Source of the DNA: Chaetomium olivaceum
Lineage: Eukaryota > Ascomycota > Sordariomycetes > Sordariales > Chaetomiaceae
Direction: 5' to 3'
NCBI GenBank assembly: GCA_039881045.1
Contig: JAYWVB010000007.1
Location: 434,001 to 498,000, forward strand
DNA length: 64,000 bases
Part shown: piece after piece, positions 13,201 through 23,000 of the stretch
Numbering within the stretch: the first letter of the stretch is position 1
Layout of the letters: each line of letters begins with the position of its first letter
Notes under the pieces: generated by a model
What the model was told of the DNA's origin: nothing
What the model saw: only the letters and a program-made list of their open reading frames with translations
The model's database searches: none
Position numbers and translations under genes: made by a program

Positions 13201-14113
13201 TCAACAAAAGGATTGGCAGACGGATGACCCGCTTCTGTATTGCTGCTACCTTGGGATTGGCACCGACTCGGAAAAGTTTGCGACCATGCGGCTGCTCCTC
13301 GAAAGCGGCTATGACCCAAATCAAGAACCAACATTTTTCGAGCGTTTACTTTCGCCGTCCTTCGGCATCTGGAGGTCGCGGCAGAACAACCGACAGACCG
13401 TCAACGTGCAAATCGCCCTTCTCCTGCTTGACTATGGCCAAAATCCAAACACAATCTTTTCCGAGACGCGCCATTCGGCTTCCCTTTTTCCTGTACTGCG
13501 CGATGCCCCTCTCAGTCTTGCAAAGCGGCTGCTGCAGAGAGGGGCGAACCCGAATATCCGGGATTCACAAGGCATGACAGCGCTCGACATGGCCATCTCG
13601 CGTACCTACAGGGATACATATACAACAACGGCGCTTGAGGAGCAATACGAGTTGATAAGTGAGCTTTTGAAATTCCAGGCAAAAATTTCGGAGCAGACGG
13701 ATCAGTTCAGGCTGCGGAGGCTCCGCCTAAAGTTCGAACAAGCCGGCTTTGATATTGCGGCGCTGTCGACCCTTGAATCTGAGGGAAAAGATTTGTATAC
13801 TGCCTCAAGAGAGACTGGAGACGCACCAGGATCGCAAACACCATCTCAAATGAGACCGCCACTGACCTTGCCGCCGAGGGTGGACGAACGTCATTTGCCG
13901 ATGCAAACACATTCTCTACTAGATTCGCCGAAGAGAGAGGGTGGTTGCACCAACGTAGCGAGTGCTGGCAAAACAAGGCCTGTGGTGGTTGATGATTCTG
14001 GTTCTGCCTCAATTCCTAGTAGCATAACGTCCAATCGCGCAGGGAAACTTAAATCCAGACTGTTGGAGAAGTGGAAGTTACGGTGGAAAGGACCAGGCGA
14101 CGGCCCAGGCTAG
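10299..14113 (+). CDS. NLR/STAND protein 1: alpha/beta hydrolase - NACHT - ankyrin
   Basis: Fungal NLR-type protein of the class linked to non-self recognition and regulated cell death. Suggested exons are 10299-11225, 11291-11548 and 11677-14113. The N-terminal domain is a lipase-like alpha/beta hydrolase: ALSGLGSHPFGSW, then the nucleophile elbow FFAHSLGGLVL (Ser) and the IMFGVPNLGM block. Exon 2 carries the linker (SATSRLDQKKSTLIFPINLD, MVKFTRNH). The NACHT domain follows with Walker A INGKPGSGKSTLMKF and Walker B CLFLDALDEF. The C-terminal region has a few diverged ankyrin-like units (GYDPNQEPTFFERLLSP, RGANPNIRDSQGMTALDMAI) and a Ser/Pro-rich tail. The frame shifts by one near 12720: LDYVTGVIAC upstream, DSRVYKEAKSALSFRGP downstream. 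If real, it removes everything after NACHT. The 11549-11676 intron was chosen because it restores frame; it is the weakest junction. Confidence 0.82.
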
Positions 14114-14373
14114 CAAGTGATAGTGCACTCTCTAGGCTAACCAATCTTCGATCTCGTCTTTTAACTAATTAATATACAATCTAATCCGTGATTTTATCGT
14201 TTAAATAAGATAAAGATCCCCCCTCATTGATGCGATAATATTAAAGAAGTCTTACCTATAGTAGTATATACTATCCTACCAACTAAACTATACCTTCTAG
14301 TACAACTACTCTAAAGAGTCCGTACCTATTCTATACGCGATATATATAGTGTCTAGGATGCACCCAAAGTATA
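14114..14373. other. AT-rich intergenic stretch
   Basis: About 14140-14370 is markedly A/T-rich (runs such as taactaattaatataca and tatatatagt), in contrast with the GC-rich neighbouring genes. No gene is seen. It could be an old RIP-mutated or otherwise decayed repeat; I cannot tell its origin. Confidence 0.5.
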
Positions 14374-14475
14374 TCATTATTATTATTATTATTATTATTT
14401 CCTACACCGATATGCCCGTAGGTGCGCCGGTCCTTCCACTACTAAATAGGAAGGAAACCGTACCGGACAAAGCGC
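14374..14475 (-). repeat. LINE/SINE-like 3' tail relic, copy A
   Basis: Read on the minus strand, a GC-rich segment (ending GGCATATCGGTGTAGGAAA) is followed by an (AAT)n run at 14374-14399. It matches a second copy at 16572-16670, which has the same order (GGCATAGCGGTGTATGAA then AATAAT). A unique body ending in a trinucleotide A/T tail is the 3' end structure of fungal non-LTR elements and their SINEs. Element identity is inferred. Confidence 0.5.
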
Positions 14476-14778
14476 GGGTGTCTTGGCAGGCGCCGTTCGA
14501 TCAGGGCGCTCTCGCTCCCTCGTATTGGTAGTTAGGCGAGAAACTTGTATCGCGCTGCGCCCCTGGTGTTGTGTTTTGCCCGGCCTCAACCCACCAGGCA
14601 GCCACTCAAAGGCGTCGTGCCAAGGGTCTAGGTAGTTTCAATATCCGGAAATTGGAAGTCAGGGGTAGGGCGCATGGCCTTAAAAAAACCAATGGTGGAA
14701 CCACCCGCCTGGTGCCATCGTGCAAACTTCACACACACACTCGTTTTTCAGTCACTCGTTTGACTATTGTTGGCCGCC

Positions 14779-16267
14779 ATGTACGCACCAACACTGGGAT
14801 TGCTGCTTGCGGGCGCCGGCTCGGCGCTGGCGGCGCTGGATGTTGATTTCAAGTCGACCGGTGAGCTGCCTCGATGACAAACCCTGACGCGACGCGCTGG
14901 AACTCACGTCTGATACCCTGTCGCAGCCTCCATCAAGGCCGCCGCTAAGGATGTCGCCTTCGACGTCATGTCGTACTACAATGGCAACCGCACCGGCGAG
15001 ATCCTGGGCCTCCTGGGCGACAAGCCGCCCGCCGGCGAATACCACTGGTGGAACAGCGCCCTCCTGTGGTCCACCATGATCGACTACTGGCGCTACACGG
15101 GCGACGACACGTACAACGCCGTGACCGTAGAGGGCCTGACGGCTCAGAACGGCCACATGGCCGACGGCGAGGGGATGCCCTTCCTGCCCGTCAACTGGAC
15201 CTCGGGCACCGGCAACGATGATCAGGGCTTCTGGGCCATGGCCGGCCTGCAGGCCGCCGAGCTGGGCTTCCCGAACCCCCCGGCCGGCCAGCCGTCCTGG
15301 CTCGACCTGGCCAAGGGCGTCTTCGAGGCCCTGGCAATCCGCTGGGACCTCGACGCGACTGTGTGCTCCAACGGCGGGCTACGCTGGATGATCGTCCCCA
15401 CCAACGCCGGCTACAACTACAAGAACACCATCTCGAACGCTGTGCTCGCCAATCTCGGCGCCCGCCTGGCCAGCCACACCGGCAACAGCACCTACGGCGA
15501 CTGGGCCGACAAGTCGTGGACCTGGCTGACCGACATCGGCTTCATCGATGCCGACGCCAACGTCTTTGACGGCGCCCACGTCGAGACGAACTGCTCCGAC
15601 CTCAACCCGGTCCAGTGGACCTACACCGCCGGCGTGCTGATCGAGACGGCCGCCTTCATGTACAACGCGACCGCCTCCGAAACCTGGCGCAGCCGCCTCA
15701 CCGCCCTCACCAACCGCACCCTCGCCCACTTCTTCCCGGCCTCCGTCCTCGTCGAGCGCGCCTGCGAACTCCCGGACCGGTCCAGATGCACCGCCGACCT
15801 GCGCTTCCTCAAGGGCATCCTCTTGCGCTCGCTCGCCAGCGCCGCCCCGCTGGCCGCGCCTGTGTGGGAGGCGCTTGATACTGCCGGCGTGCTGGAGACC
15901 ACCGCAGAAGCCGCGGTGAAGACCTGTGAGGGTGGGGTTAGGGGACGGGAATGTAGTGAGAGGTGGGATGTGGAGGGGGGGGGGGGGGGAGGCGGGCGTG
16001 CAGGAGGAGATGAATGTGCTTGCGGCGATGGTGGCTGTGCTCGCGCAGGGTGGGGAGGGGAAGGGGGTTGGCAAGCAGGGGCCTGCGGGGAGTGGTGGGC
16101 AGAGTGGGACGGAGGGTGGCAGCGGGAGCGACAGTGGCAGTGGCAGTGGCAGTGGAAGTGGAAGTCAGGGGGCCGGGAGTGGGAATGGGGATGCGGAGGG
16201 TGCGGGCGCCACGGTGAGGGTTGGGATGGCTATGATGGTGGGAGGGCTGGTGGCGGCGTTGGTTTGA
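14779..16267 (+). CDS. GH76 alpha-1,6-mannanase, Dfg5/Dcw1-like, GPI-anchored
   Basis: Cell-wall glycosidase/transglycosidase thought to process GPI mannan and cross-link GPI proteins into the wall. Exons are 14779-14860 and 14927-16267. A signal peptide (MYAPTLGLLLAGAGSALA) is followed by the GH76 fold: MSYYNGNRTGEILGLL, YHWWNSALLWSTMIDYWRYT, the catalytic Asp pair in GTGNDDQGFWAMA, CSNGGLRWM, YNYKNTISNAV, and FDGAHVETNCSDLNPVQWTY. N-glycosylation sequons and paired Cys are present. A run of 15 G (15975-15989) sits at a frame change. The original frame continues as Gly/Arg/Trp-rich sequence to 16317. The other frame gives AGVQEEMNVLAAMVAVLA, a Gly/Ser linker and a hydrophobic end (VGMAMMVGGLVAALV) typical of a GPI signal. 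The second is surely the native C-terminus. The gene is flanked by copies A and B of the same repeat. Confidence 0.87.
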
Positions 16268-16571
16268 GGGGGTTGGAAGGCCAGTGCGGAGGAGTCTCGG
16301 GGATAGATGTGGGTTGAGAGATTACTTGTGTCTTTGGAGAATAATGTAATACACAGAATTTATGGCTGAGGTGGTTACTCCTTGGCTCGGTTTGTTCCCC
16401 TGTAACTCGTCAAGCCGGCACAAGGAGCAAGCCACCAGAGTCCCTCCCAATCGAGGCTGTCTAGTGTGGTTAACAACCCCCCGAGGCTTTAACGAGGTTC
16501 TTACTTCCCGCATCCCATTGGTTTCCTTAGACGGTCGAGCACTAACGTACATTATAAGCGAGTGCACCATA
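16268..16571. other. Intergenic, no gene seen
   Basis: Downstream of GH76. Open frames are short and unconvincing. Composition becomes more A/T-rich toward 16560, leading into the tail relic. I see nothing else. Confidence 0.4.
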
Positions 16572-16670
16572 TATTATGATATTATTATTCATACACCGCT
16601 ATGCCCTCAGGCGCGCCGGACCCTCAAACTGTTTACCGTACAGGAAAACCGTGCCCTCACGGGCCGGATG
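16572..16670 (-). repeat. LINE/SINE-like 3' tail relic, copy B
   Basis: Similar over about 70 bp to copy A near 14400-14470, in the same orientation (minus), with an imperfect AAT tail at 16572-16590. Shared cores include gcgccgga/gcgccggt and the tacaccgNtatgccc block. It is probably the 3' end of the same non-LTR or SINE family inserted on the other side of GH76. Confidence 0.5.
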
Positions 16671-16939
16671 AAAAACCCACACCATCATTCAAGGAAACAT
16701 ACCGGTAGCTGAGCCTGCAAATACAAAAGAAGAAGGCCTCCTGGCTTTCGAGGGAGGGGGGCTTAGACCGCCTGCTCCAGCTCCAGATTCCTCGCCAGGC
16801 TGTACATGGGCAGTTTCCCCGAGTCCATCAGCCAGCTCAGAATCCTCCTTGTTAGCCGTGCAGCTAAAGGACTGATGCCCTGTAGGACAGAGTAAAAGTA
16901 CTGTCGTGTTCGAACTTCTGTCCTCTCCCATTAGACAAG

Positions 16940-17254
16940 CCAGGAGCCATCTCCGTGATACGCTTGACAGCGTACCCTCCATTCACTGTCAGGACTTTGA
17001 ACGCGAGCGCCACCCACAGGAAGGTGTTTTTAAAGCCCTCCAACGTTGTACTCAGCGTAGAGGCTGACGCCGTGCTAATCGACATTAGCGGAATTGGAGG
17101 TGTCACTCGTCAGTGGCTCTCTCCGGAGATGCTGGAGAGCAAGAAAAGTCCACTATCGTGGAGCATCGCGACACAGCGACAGAATGATATTTGGGCTATT
17201 GGACAAGTTCTGTTAGTTATGACGGATGCCTATCGCCCTAACGAGCAAGAGTAA
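16940..17254 (+). pseudogene. Protein-kinase C-lobe fragment, decayed
   Basis: An open stretch resembles the middle of a eukaryotic protein kinase: FLKPSNVVLSVEADAVLIDI matches the catalytic-loop (LKPSN) to DFG region, then GGVTRQWLSPEM stands for the APE segment and QNDIWAIGQVLLVMTDA for helix F. The catalytic Asp before LKPSN is Phe, DFG is DIS, and APE is SPE, so the fragment cannot be an active kinase. No N-lobe is joined upstream, and the frame ends at 17254 inside the C-lobe. It resembles the GG(T)xxWLAPE kinases that are expanded in Pezizomycotina. It is interpreted as a relic; a diverged pseudokinase with missing exons is less likely. Confidence 0.5.
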
Positions 17255-18324
17255 TTACTAAGGAGCGTTGCGCTAGCCATTGCCCGTTCCTCTCCGCGCA
17301 TCCCCTCAGCGAAGTCATTGCGGCTTTCCCTGTCGTTTAGTTAGAACTTAGAAGTAGTCCCACTCAACTTCACTTGCGTCAAACCCGCCGTCTGTTCCCT
17401 ATGTAAAGAGGTTAATAATCTGATCCGAACAAGACTATATGTGCCTCATTACCTGGGCCCTCGCGAACACCCTCGGCCTCTCCATCACAAGCAGTGAAGT
17501 AGAAAAACGTTCCGGTTGTCGACGAGACTTCATTGCCGTTATCGCACGCTTCCTCTTTCACTTTCGCATCGTCACAAGCCTTGCTCTATCGACTAGTTCA
17601 GAAGAAGGTGGCGCAGAAACGAGAGGCGCAAAGACTACCCTCAAGCCCGTTTTCAGCGTTTCGCTAAACAGAGGCTATCGGGGTTGGTTGCATTTACGTG
17701 CCGGTCAGCGAACGATTTGGTAAGATGATCGGCCTAACGCCCATGACAGAAGACGGTGGCCCAATTCTTTTGGGAGAATCATCTGTAATCTATAAATAGT
17801 GATATTTCCAAGGCTCGATTCTCTGGTAGCTATCTCGAAATCTACCAGAAACCGTTATTATCTTTGGATGAAAATCGAGATTGTTAATAATGGTAGGCTC
17901 CAGGTTAAAGCGAGCATGGCAGCGTCACTCCCGACCTCATTTTAGATTCTTCAGGTATCCCCAACCTGAAAATGGTGTCCCAGGTAGGTTGCCAAGCCAT
18001 GTAAGTCAACATCGGAAGATTCCAAACTTCGACCGAGATTCATTGAGAGCAGCTGGTTGAGCATTACCACAGCAAAACAGGGAGACCACTCCCATTTCAC
18101 ACATGGTAGTGTGTGATGGGATAGGGTGTCGGGGACCGGATGAAAACTGCAAGGACGTGTTGACGGCTCTGGGCAAGTCTGTCGAGACAGCAATCCTGTC
18201 TCTGGTATTGATCGTGGCTGGACGACATTCGCTCAGACACACATGAAAATTGACCACAACCTCCGGGTGCAATGTCATGAAACGCAAGAGAGATGACGTT
18301 CAACCGCGAATGGATCACCCCCGC
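17255..18324. other. Intergenic, no convincing gene
   Basis: Mixed composition and no intact gene. A stretch near 17725-17800 reads MIGLTPMTEDGGPILLGESS followed by a stop. It could be another kinase-type fragment, but the signal is too short to annotate. The remainder up to the MRI1 stop codon shows nothing recognisable. Confidence 0.4.
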
Positions 18325-19646
18325 CTACCACCGCCACTTCTCCGTAATCACCTGCCCAAAGTCAAACCTCCCATCCGCCCCCTTCACCACCGCCCCCCTC
18401 TCCGTCACAATCGCATCAATCAGCTCATGCGGCGTGACATCAAACGCCGGGTTCCAGACACCAATCTTCTGATCCGCAATAGCGACCCTCGCCGTCCTGC
18501 TCGCATCCACCGTCCCATCCGCATTCACCACCGCCCCCGTGATCTGCGTCAGCTCCTCCCGCTTGCGCTCCTCAATCTCAATCCCGGCCCCGCTCTCCGT
18601 CCTGAGATCGATACTCGTCGTCGGCGCCGCCACCACAAATTTCACCCCGTGATGCCGCGCCAGCACCGCCAGAGCATAGGTCCCAATCTTGTTGGCGGTG
18701 TCCCCGTTCCGCACCACGCGGTCGGCGCCCACGATCACGGCGCCGATGTTCATGCGCTCGCGGTGCAGCGCGAACAGCGCCGCCGCCATGCTGTCGGTGA
18801 TCAGCGTGGAGGGGATGCCCTCGAAGACCAGCTCGAAGGCGGTCAGGCGGCTGCCCTGGTTGTAGGGGCGGGTTTCGGTGCAGTAGGCGTGTTTGAGGAG
18901 CTGCTGGCGGTGCAGGCTGCGGATGATGCCCAGGGCGGTGCCGTGGCCCGAGGTGGCCAGCGAGCCGGTGTTGCAGTGGGTGAGCACGGAGAGGGGGCGG
19001 GTGGGGGAGGCGTTGTATTGTTGCTGCAGCCAGGCGGCGCCGTGGGTGCCGATGGCGGTGTTGTTGGAGAGGTCGGTGGCGAGGATGGTTTCGGCGGCGG
19101 CGATGTAGGCGTTGAGGATGGCTTCTTTGGCTTCGGGGTGGGCGAGGCCTTCCGTCTTGGCGGCGCGCGCGGCCAGCTTGAGGAGGGCGATGGCGTTGGA
19201 GAGGTCGACGGCGGTGGGACGGCTCTCTTTGAGGTAGTCGAGGCGGGTCTCGATGTAGGCGATGGTCTCTTCGGGTGTTGTGGCGGCTAGAGAGTGTTAG
19301 AGGTTGCTCGGGTTGGCTCAGGTTTGAGGAGTTTCGTATTGATGCCATAGGTAGGGTAAGGTAGGTATTCAGGGACACTCACTGCAGTCCCCGTTGTGCA
19401 ACTCGACGGCGTGAGCCAGAGCAGCAACGATGGCGATAGCGGGTGCGCCTACACAAACAGTTAGCATAAGGGTAGTTGCCAATGGAAGATGTTTATCCAC
19501 TCACCTCTAACTCTCATCGACCGAATGCAGTCAAAAGCCTGCTCGGCGGTCGACACCTCATCGTAGTGGTGTTCATGGGGCAGCCGCAGCTGGTCGAGCA
19601 CTAATAACTTGCCCCGCGAGTATTTGATGGCTTGGAGAGTGGCCAT
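18325..19646 (-). CDS. MRI1: Methylthioribose-1-phosphate isomerase
   Basis: Cytosolic methionine-salvage enzyme converting 5-methylthioribose 1-phosphate to 5-methylthioribulose 1-phosphate; structurally related to eIF2B alpha/beta/delta. Three exons: 19646-19505, 19448-19383 and 19286-18325, all GT..AG. The start MATLQAIKYSRGKLLVLDQL is family-typical. Conserved blocks follow: IRSMRVRG joined by splicing to APAIAIVAALAHAVEL, then GTHGAAWLQQQY, the catalytic Cys in LTHCNTGSLATSGHGTALG, TETRPYNQGSRLTAFEL, the catalytic Asp in GADRVVRNGDTANKIGTY, and the end TPHELIDAIVTERGAV...FDFGQVITEKWRW. Length, about 390 residues, is normal and no frameshift is seen. It is divergent from TRS130 across about 430 bp. 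Confidence 0.93.
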
Positions 19647-20079
19647 GGTGAGAATGCGACGATTTATGAAAAGATCAAGAAGATCAAGGTTAAAATGAAA
19701 ATAACAAACAATTCCAAAAAATCCACAGGGATATCTCAAAGATCGGAAAATGCTCAGCTTTATTTATGAGCAGGGAAAAGGCTGTCGCAAATAAAAATGT
19801 CTCTTCAGTCCCTGAGATCGCGACATGCCCCGCCACTGCTCCATGGTGGGGTAGCTGCCCTGCCAGGGGCAAAGCGTCCCGCACCGCACGTGGGGCTACA
19901 TGGGTGCGCTGTGTGGTGTGGTAGGGGTCAACATGGTAGGCGGTGAGACCGGGCCACGACATACTCCATAGGTAACTGGTATGCACCTTTCGGGCCATCT
20001 GCCACCTGCCGACCCGCTCCATCAACAGCTCCCAGTCGACAGCTTCGAGGTCATGCCATAGACCCTCGCGCTGTTCAGC
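19647..20079. promoter_or_regulatory. Divergent promoter region MRI1 / TRS130
   Basis: About 430 bp between divergent start codons. Toward MRI1 it is A-rich (aagatcaagaagatcaagg near 19671-19690), a usual leader composition. No separate gene or specific binding site is recognised. Confidence 0.45.
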
Positions 20080-23000
20080 ATGGAACAGCCATTTTCGTCA
20101 TCCAAAGTGACAGGTGAATATTCCATTGTCCCTTCCAATGCCCCCCTCCCCTCTTCCCCAATTAACAATCCCCTCCCCAGTCGAGTACTTCGATCCCTAC
20201 GATGTCTACAAGCTCCTTGCGCCGGGCCTAATCCCCCGACTTCCCTTGCGCGACCTCAATTGGCAGTCCCATGCAGGACCCTTACGCTCCATCAGCACCC
20301 TCCACGCCGAACTCGTCCCCGCCGGAGTCGACTACTCGGGCATCTTCACCCCGCTCGCCTCGCCGAACCCTCCTACCCCGGGCCTGACCGAGACCGCCCC
20401 AGCAAAAAGTGACGATGGGTTTCAGACAGCAACAGTCGGTGGCAGGACAGGGTCGTCAGAACAGCAGGGAGACGCGACAGGCGGCGCACTCCGCCCACCC
20501 GCAGGGGCTGCCACGAAAGAGCGACGCCACCAAATCCCCGGCTTGCGCAGGACGCCTACCTCAAAGTACTCCTAGTACGGTGCGACGACAACGACACGTA
20601 CAAATCCACCACGCGCGCCGAGATCCGCGAGTGGATCAAGACCAACACCACCGGCACCACCCAGGGCAAGACGGGCAGCGCCGAGAACCACGACGCGTGC
20701 GAGTGGCTGATCATCCACGTCGTGCTGCCCAACTCGACCGCCGCCACCCAGCCGCGCACCTCGGGCAAGGCCCCGACTCGGGCTCCGACGGCAAGCCCGC
20801 CATCAAATGGCGCGCCGGGTCTAGCACCCTCCTCGAGAAGCTGCGCGCCGACTTCAACGGCTCCACCAAGGGCGCCCCCGACCGCGTGCGCCAGATCCGC
20901 ATTGGCATCAATGATGTGCCGTATAATATGCTGCCCAGGGTGGTTCCGGCTGTGCCTACGGGATATACCGAGAATGAGCAGGATGCGGATAATGCGTGGG
21001 CGGACCTGATTGCCAAGTTCAAGGAACTCATCTTGTCGAGCTTTGATCGCCGGGTTACGCAGTATGAGGAGGATATTAAGGAGCGGGGATGCCCAAAGAA
21101 GCCTTCCCGGTTGGAACTTTTGCACCTTTTTTATTCTCAAAGAAGGCCTAGCACGCGGCTTTGAGAGCGTCGGCCTGGTCGAGGATGCTTTGGTCGTGTA
21201 CGACGAGCTGAGTGTCGGGCTGGACAACATCATCCAGGCGCAGGCGGCCGGAGGGTCTGCCGAGGCACACGGCGGCGCGTTGCTTAGTTACACGGAGGAC
21301 TTGAAGGAACTCGCGCAGAGGTCACTGGCCGAGATCGCCGGCGGCCATATCGAGTTTGGTGAGGGCGACGGCGAGGCTGTCGATCTCCAGTCTAGCGAGA
21401 AGAAGAGGGTCGAGAACGACAGCATTCCTATTAGCTCGACGAAGAAGTTATACCGGGAGCTGATCTTGGCGAACAACGTGTCGCTACTCGACTTTAGATG
21501 CTACATATTCTCCCGCCAGATTGCCTTGCTTCTCCGGTTGGCCAATGCGTGGTCGTCGCGGGAGGAGCTGCTGGCCAAGCTGAAGGAGCAACAAGAGCTG
21601 GTCCCCAAGGGGGTCGCTCCGAGGGCGCCAGCACCAAAGGTTACCGAGGAGTCCGAGAACCTCACCATCTGGCCGAGATCTGCAAACGAACGCTCGAGTT
21701 CGTACCTGCTGTGTCGGCAGTCATGAGGGCCGACATCATAGCCGCCATGACAGCAGTGGCAAGAGCCGAAAAAGGCGAGGCCGAGTCGCCCATCTCCCTC
21801 GACCCTCTCCTCACCGAGGTCATCGACAACATGGTGGCCTCCTTCGCCTTCTCCATAGCCCAGCAAATCCTCGCCCAGACATCCACCAAGGCGCTCCCCA
21901 TCCCGCCGTCCACCCTTGGCACGCCCGAGCACACGGAGCAAAAGGCCGCAATCCCGGAACCCAAAACAATGATGCATCCAGCACGGAGCTCCTCCCTCCA
22001 CACCCAAGGCCTCCAAGGCGGCCCACCGCGCAGCCCCGTCGGCTTTCCCGGCGCCAACCGTTCCGACGACGGCCTCCCCCCGCCCTATCTCAAGTCCGGG
22101 CTCGAGGACCTCGCTGCCCAACGCGCCGAGCTGTGCGCCCTCTCCCGAAATATCCTCGAGGAATGCGGCAAGAAGCGCGGGTGGACCGATGGCTGGGCGT
22201 CGGTGCCCATTGTCGGCGAGACGGGGATTGCGGAGATGGAGGAAGTATAGTTTGGACGACGATGACGACGACAACGACAACAGCGACGAGAACAAGCAGA
22301 CAGGACCGAAACAAAAGGCCCCTGAACGGCTCCAAACCTCAGTCGCCGGCGTGGACAACACCCTCCTGCGCACAGCGCTGGACAACAAGGACGACTTCTA
22401 CCGGCTGTACGAGACGCTGATTGACAAGGCACTGCGCCACTACACGGTCGCCAACCACACCCACTCGGTCCAGGCCAGCATGGCCGACCTGGCCGTGCTG
22501 AAATTCCACCTGGGCGAGTTTGCCGAGGCCTCCTTCTACTTCTACCGCGTCATCCCCTTCTACGGCGAGAGCGGCTGGAGCCTGTTGGAGCTGTCCATGC
22601 TCGTCATGTACGCCCGCTGTCTGAAGGCGCTGCAGCGTCTGGACGACTATGTCAATAAGGCGTTGAGGCAGCTGCTGTGCAAGGCGGCGCTGGCGGAGCG
22701 CGAGAGAAGGCTGCATCGGTCCAGGGTGCGGCTGAGTATTGCGTCGGGTGCCACGCAGTATCCGGAGGTTTCGGCGATTTCGGGGTTCCTGGCGGATTTG
22801 TTGGCGGTGTCGGCGTCGCTGGAGAAGGAGGTGAGGGTGCCGCTGACGAGCTTGTTCTGTGACTTGGGCCTGGACGGGCCGCCGTTTTATGATGATGATC
22901 AGGATAGCTTCTCGCTGTTTTTTGATCTGCACAGTTTGTTGGTGGACGAGTTTGAGGCCGGGTCGGTTAGTTTGAGGATTTCGAGCCCCGGCGGCGGCGG

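Noticed and set aside
18250..19290. 346-codon plus-strand ORF
   Set aside because: It is antisense to MRI1, whose minus-strand protein is conserved from start to stop with normal introns.
20400..22260. Programmed ribosomal frameshifting or separate genes in TRS130
   Set aside because: Five shifts in both directions without slippery sequences; the segments join into one known protein, so indels explain them better.
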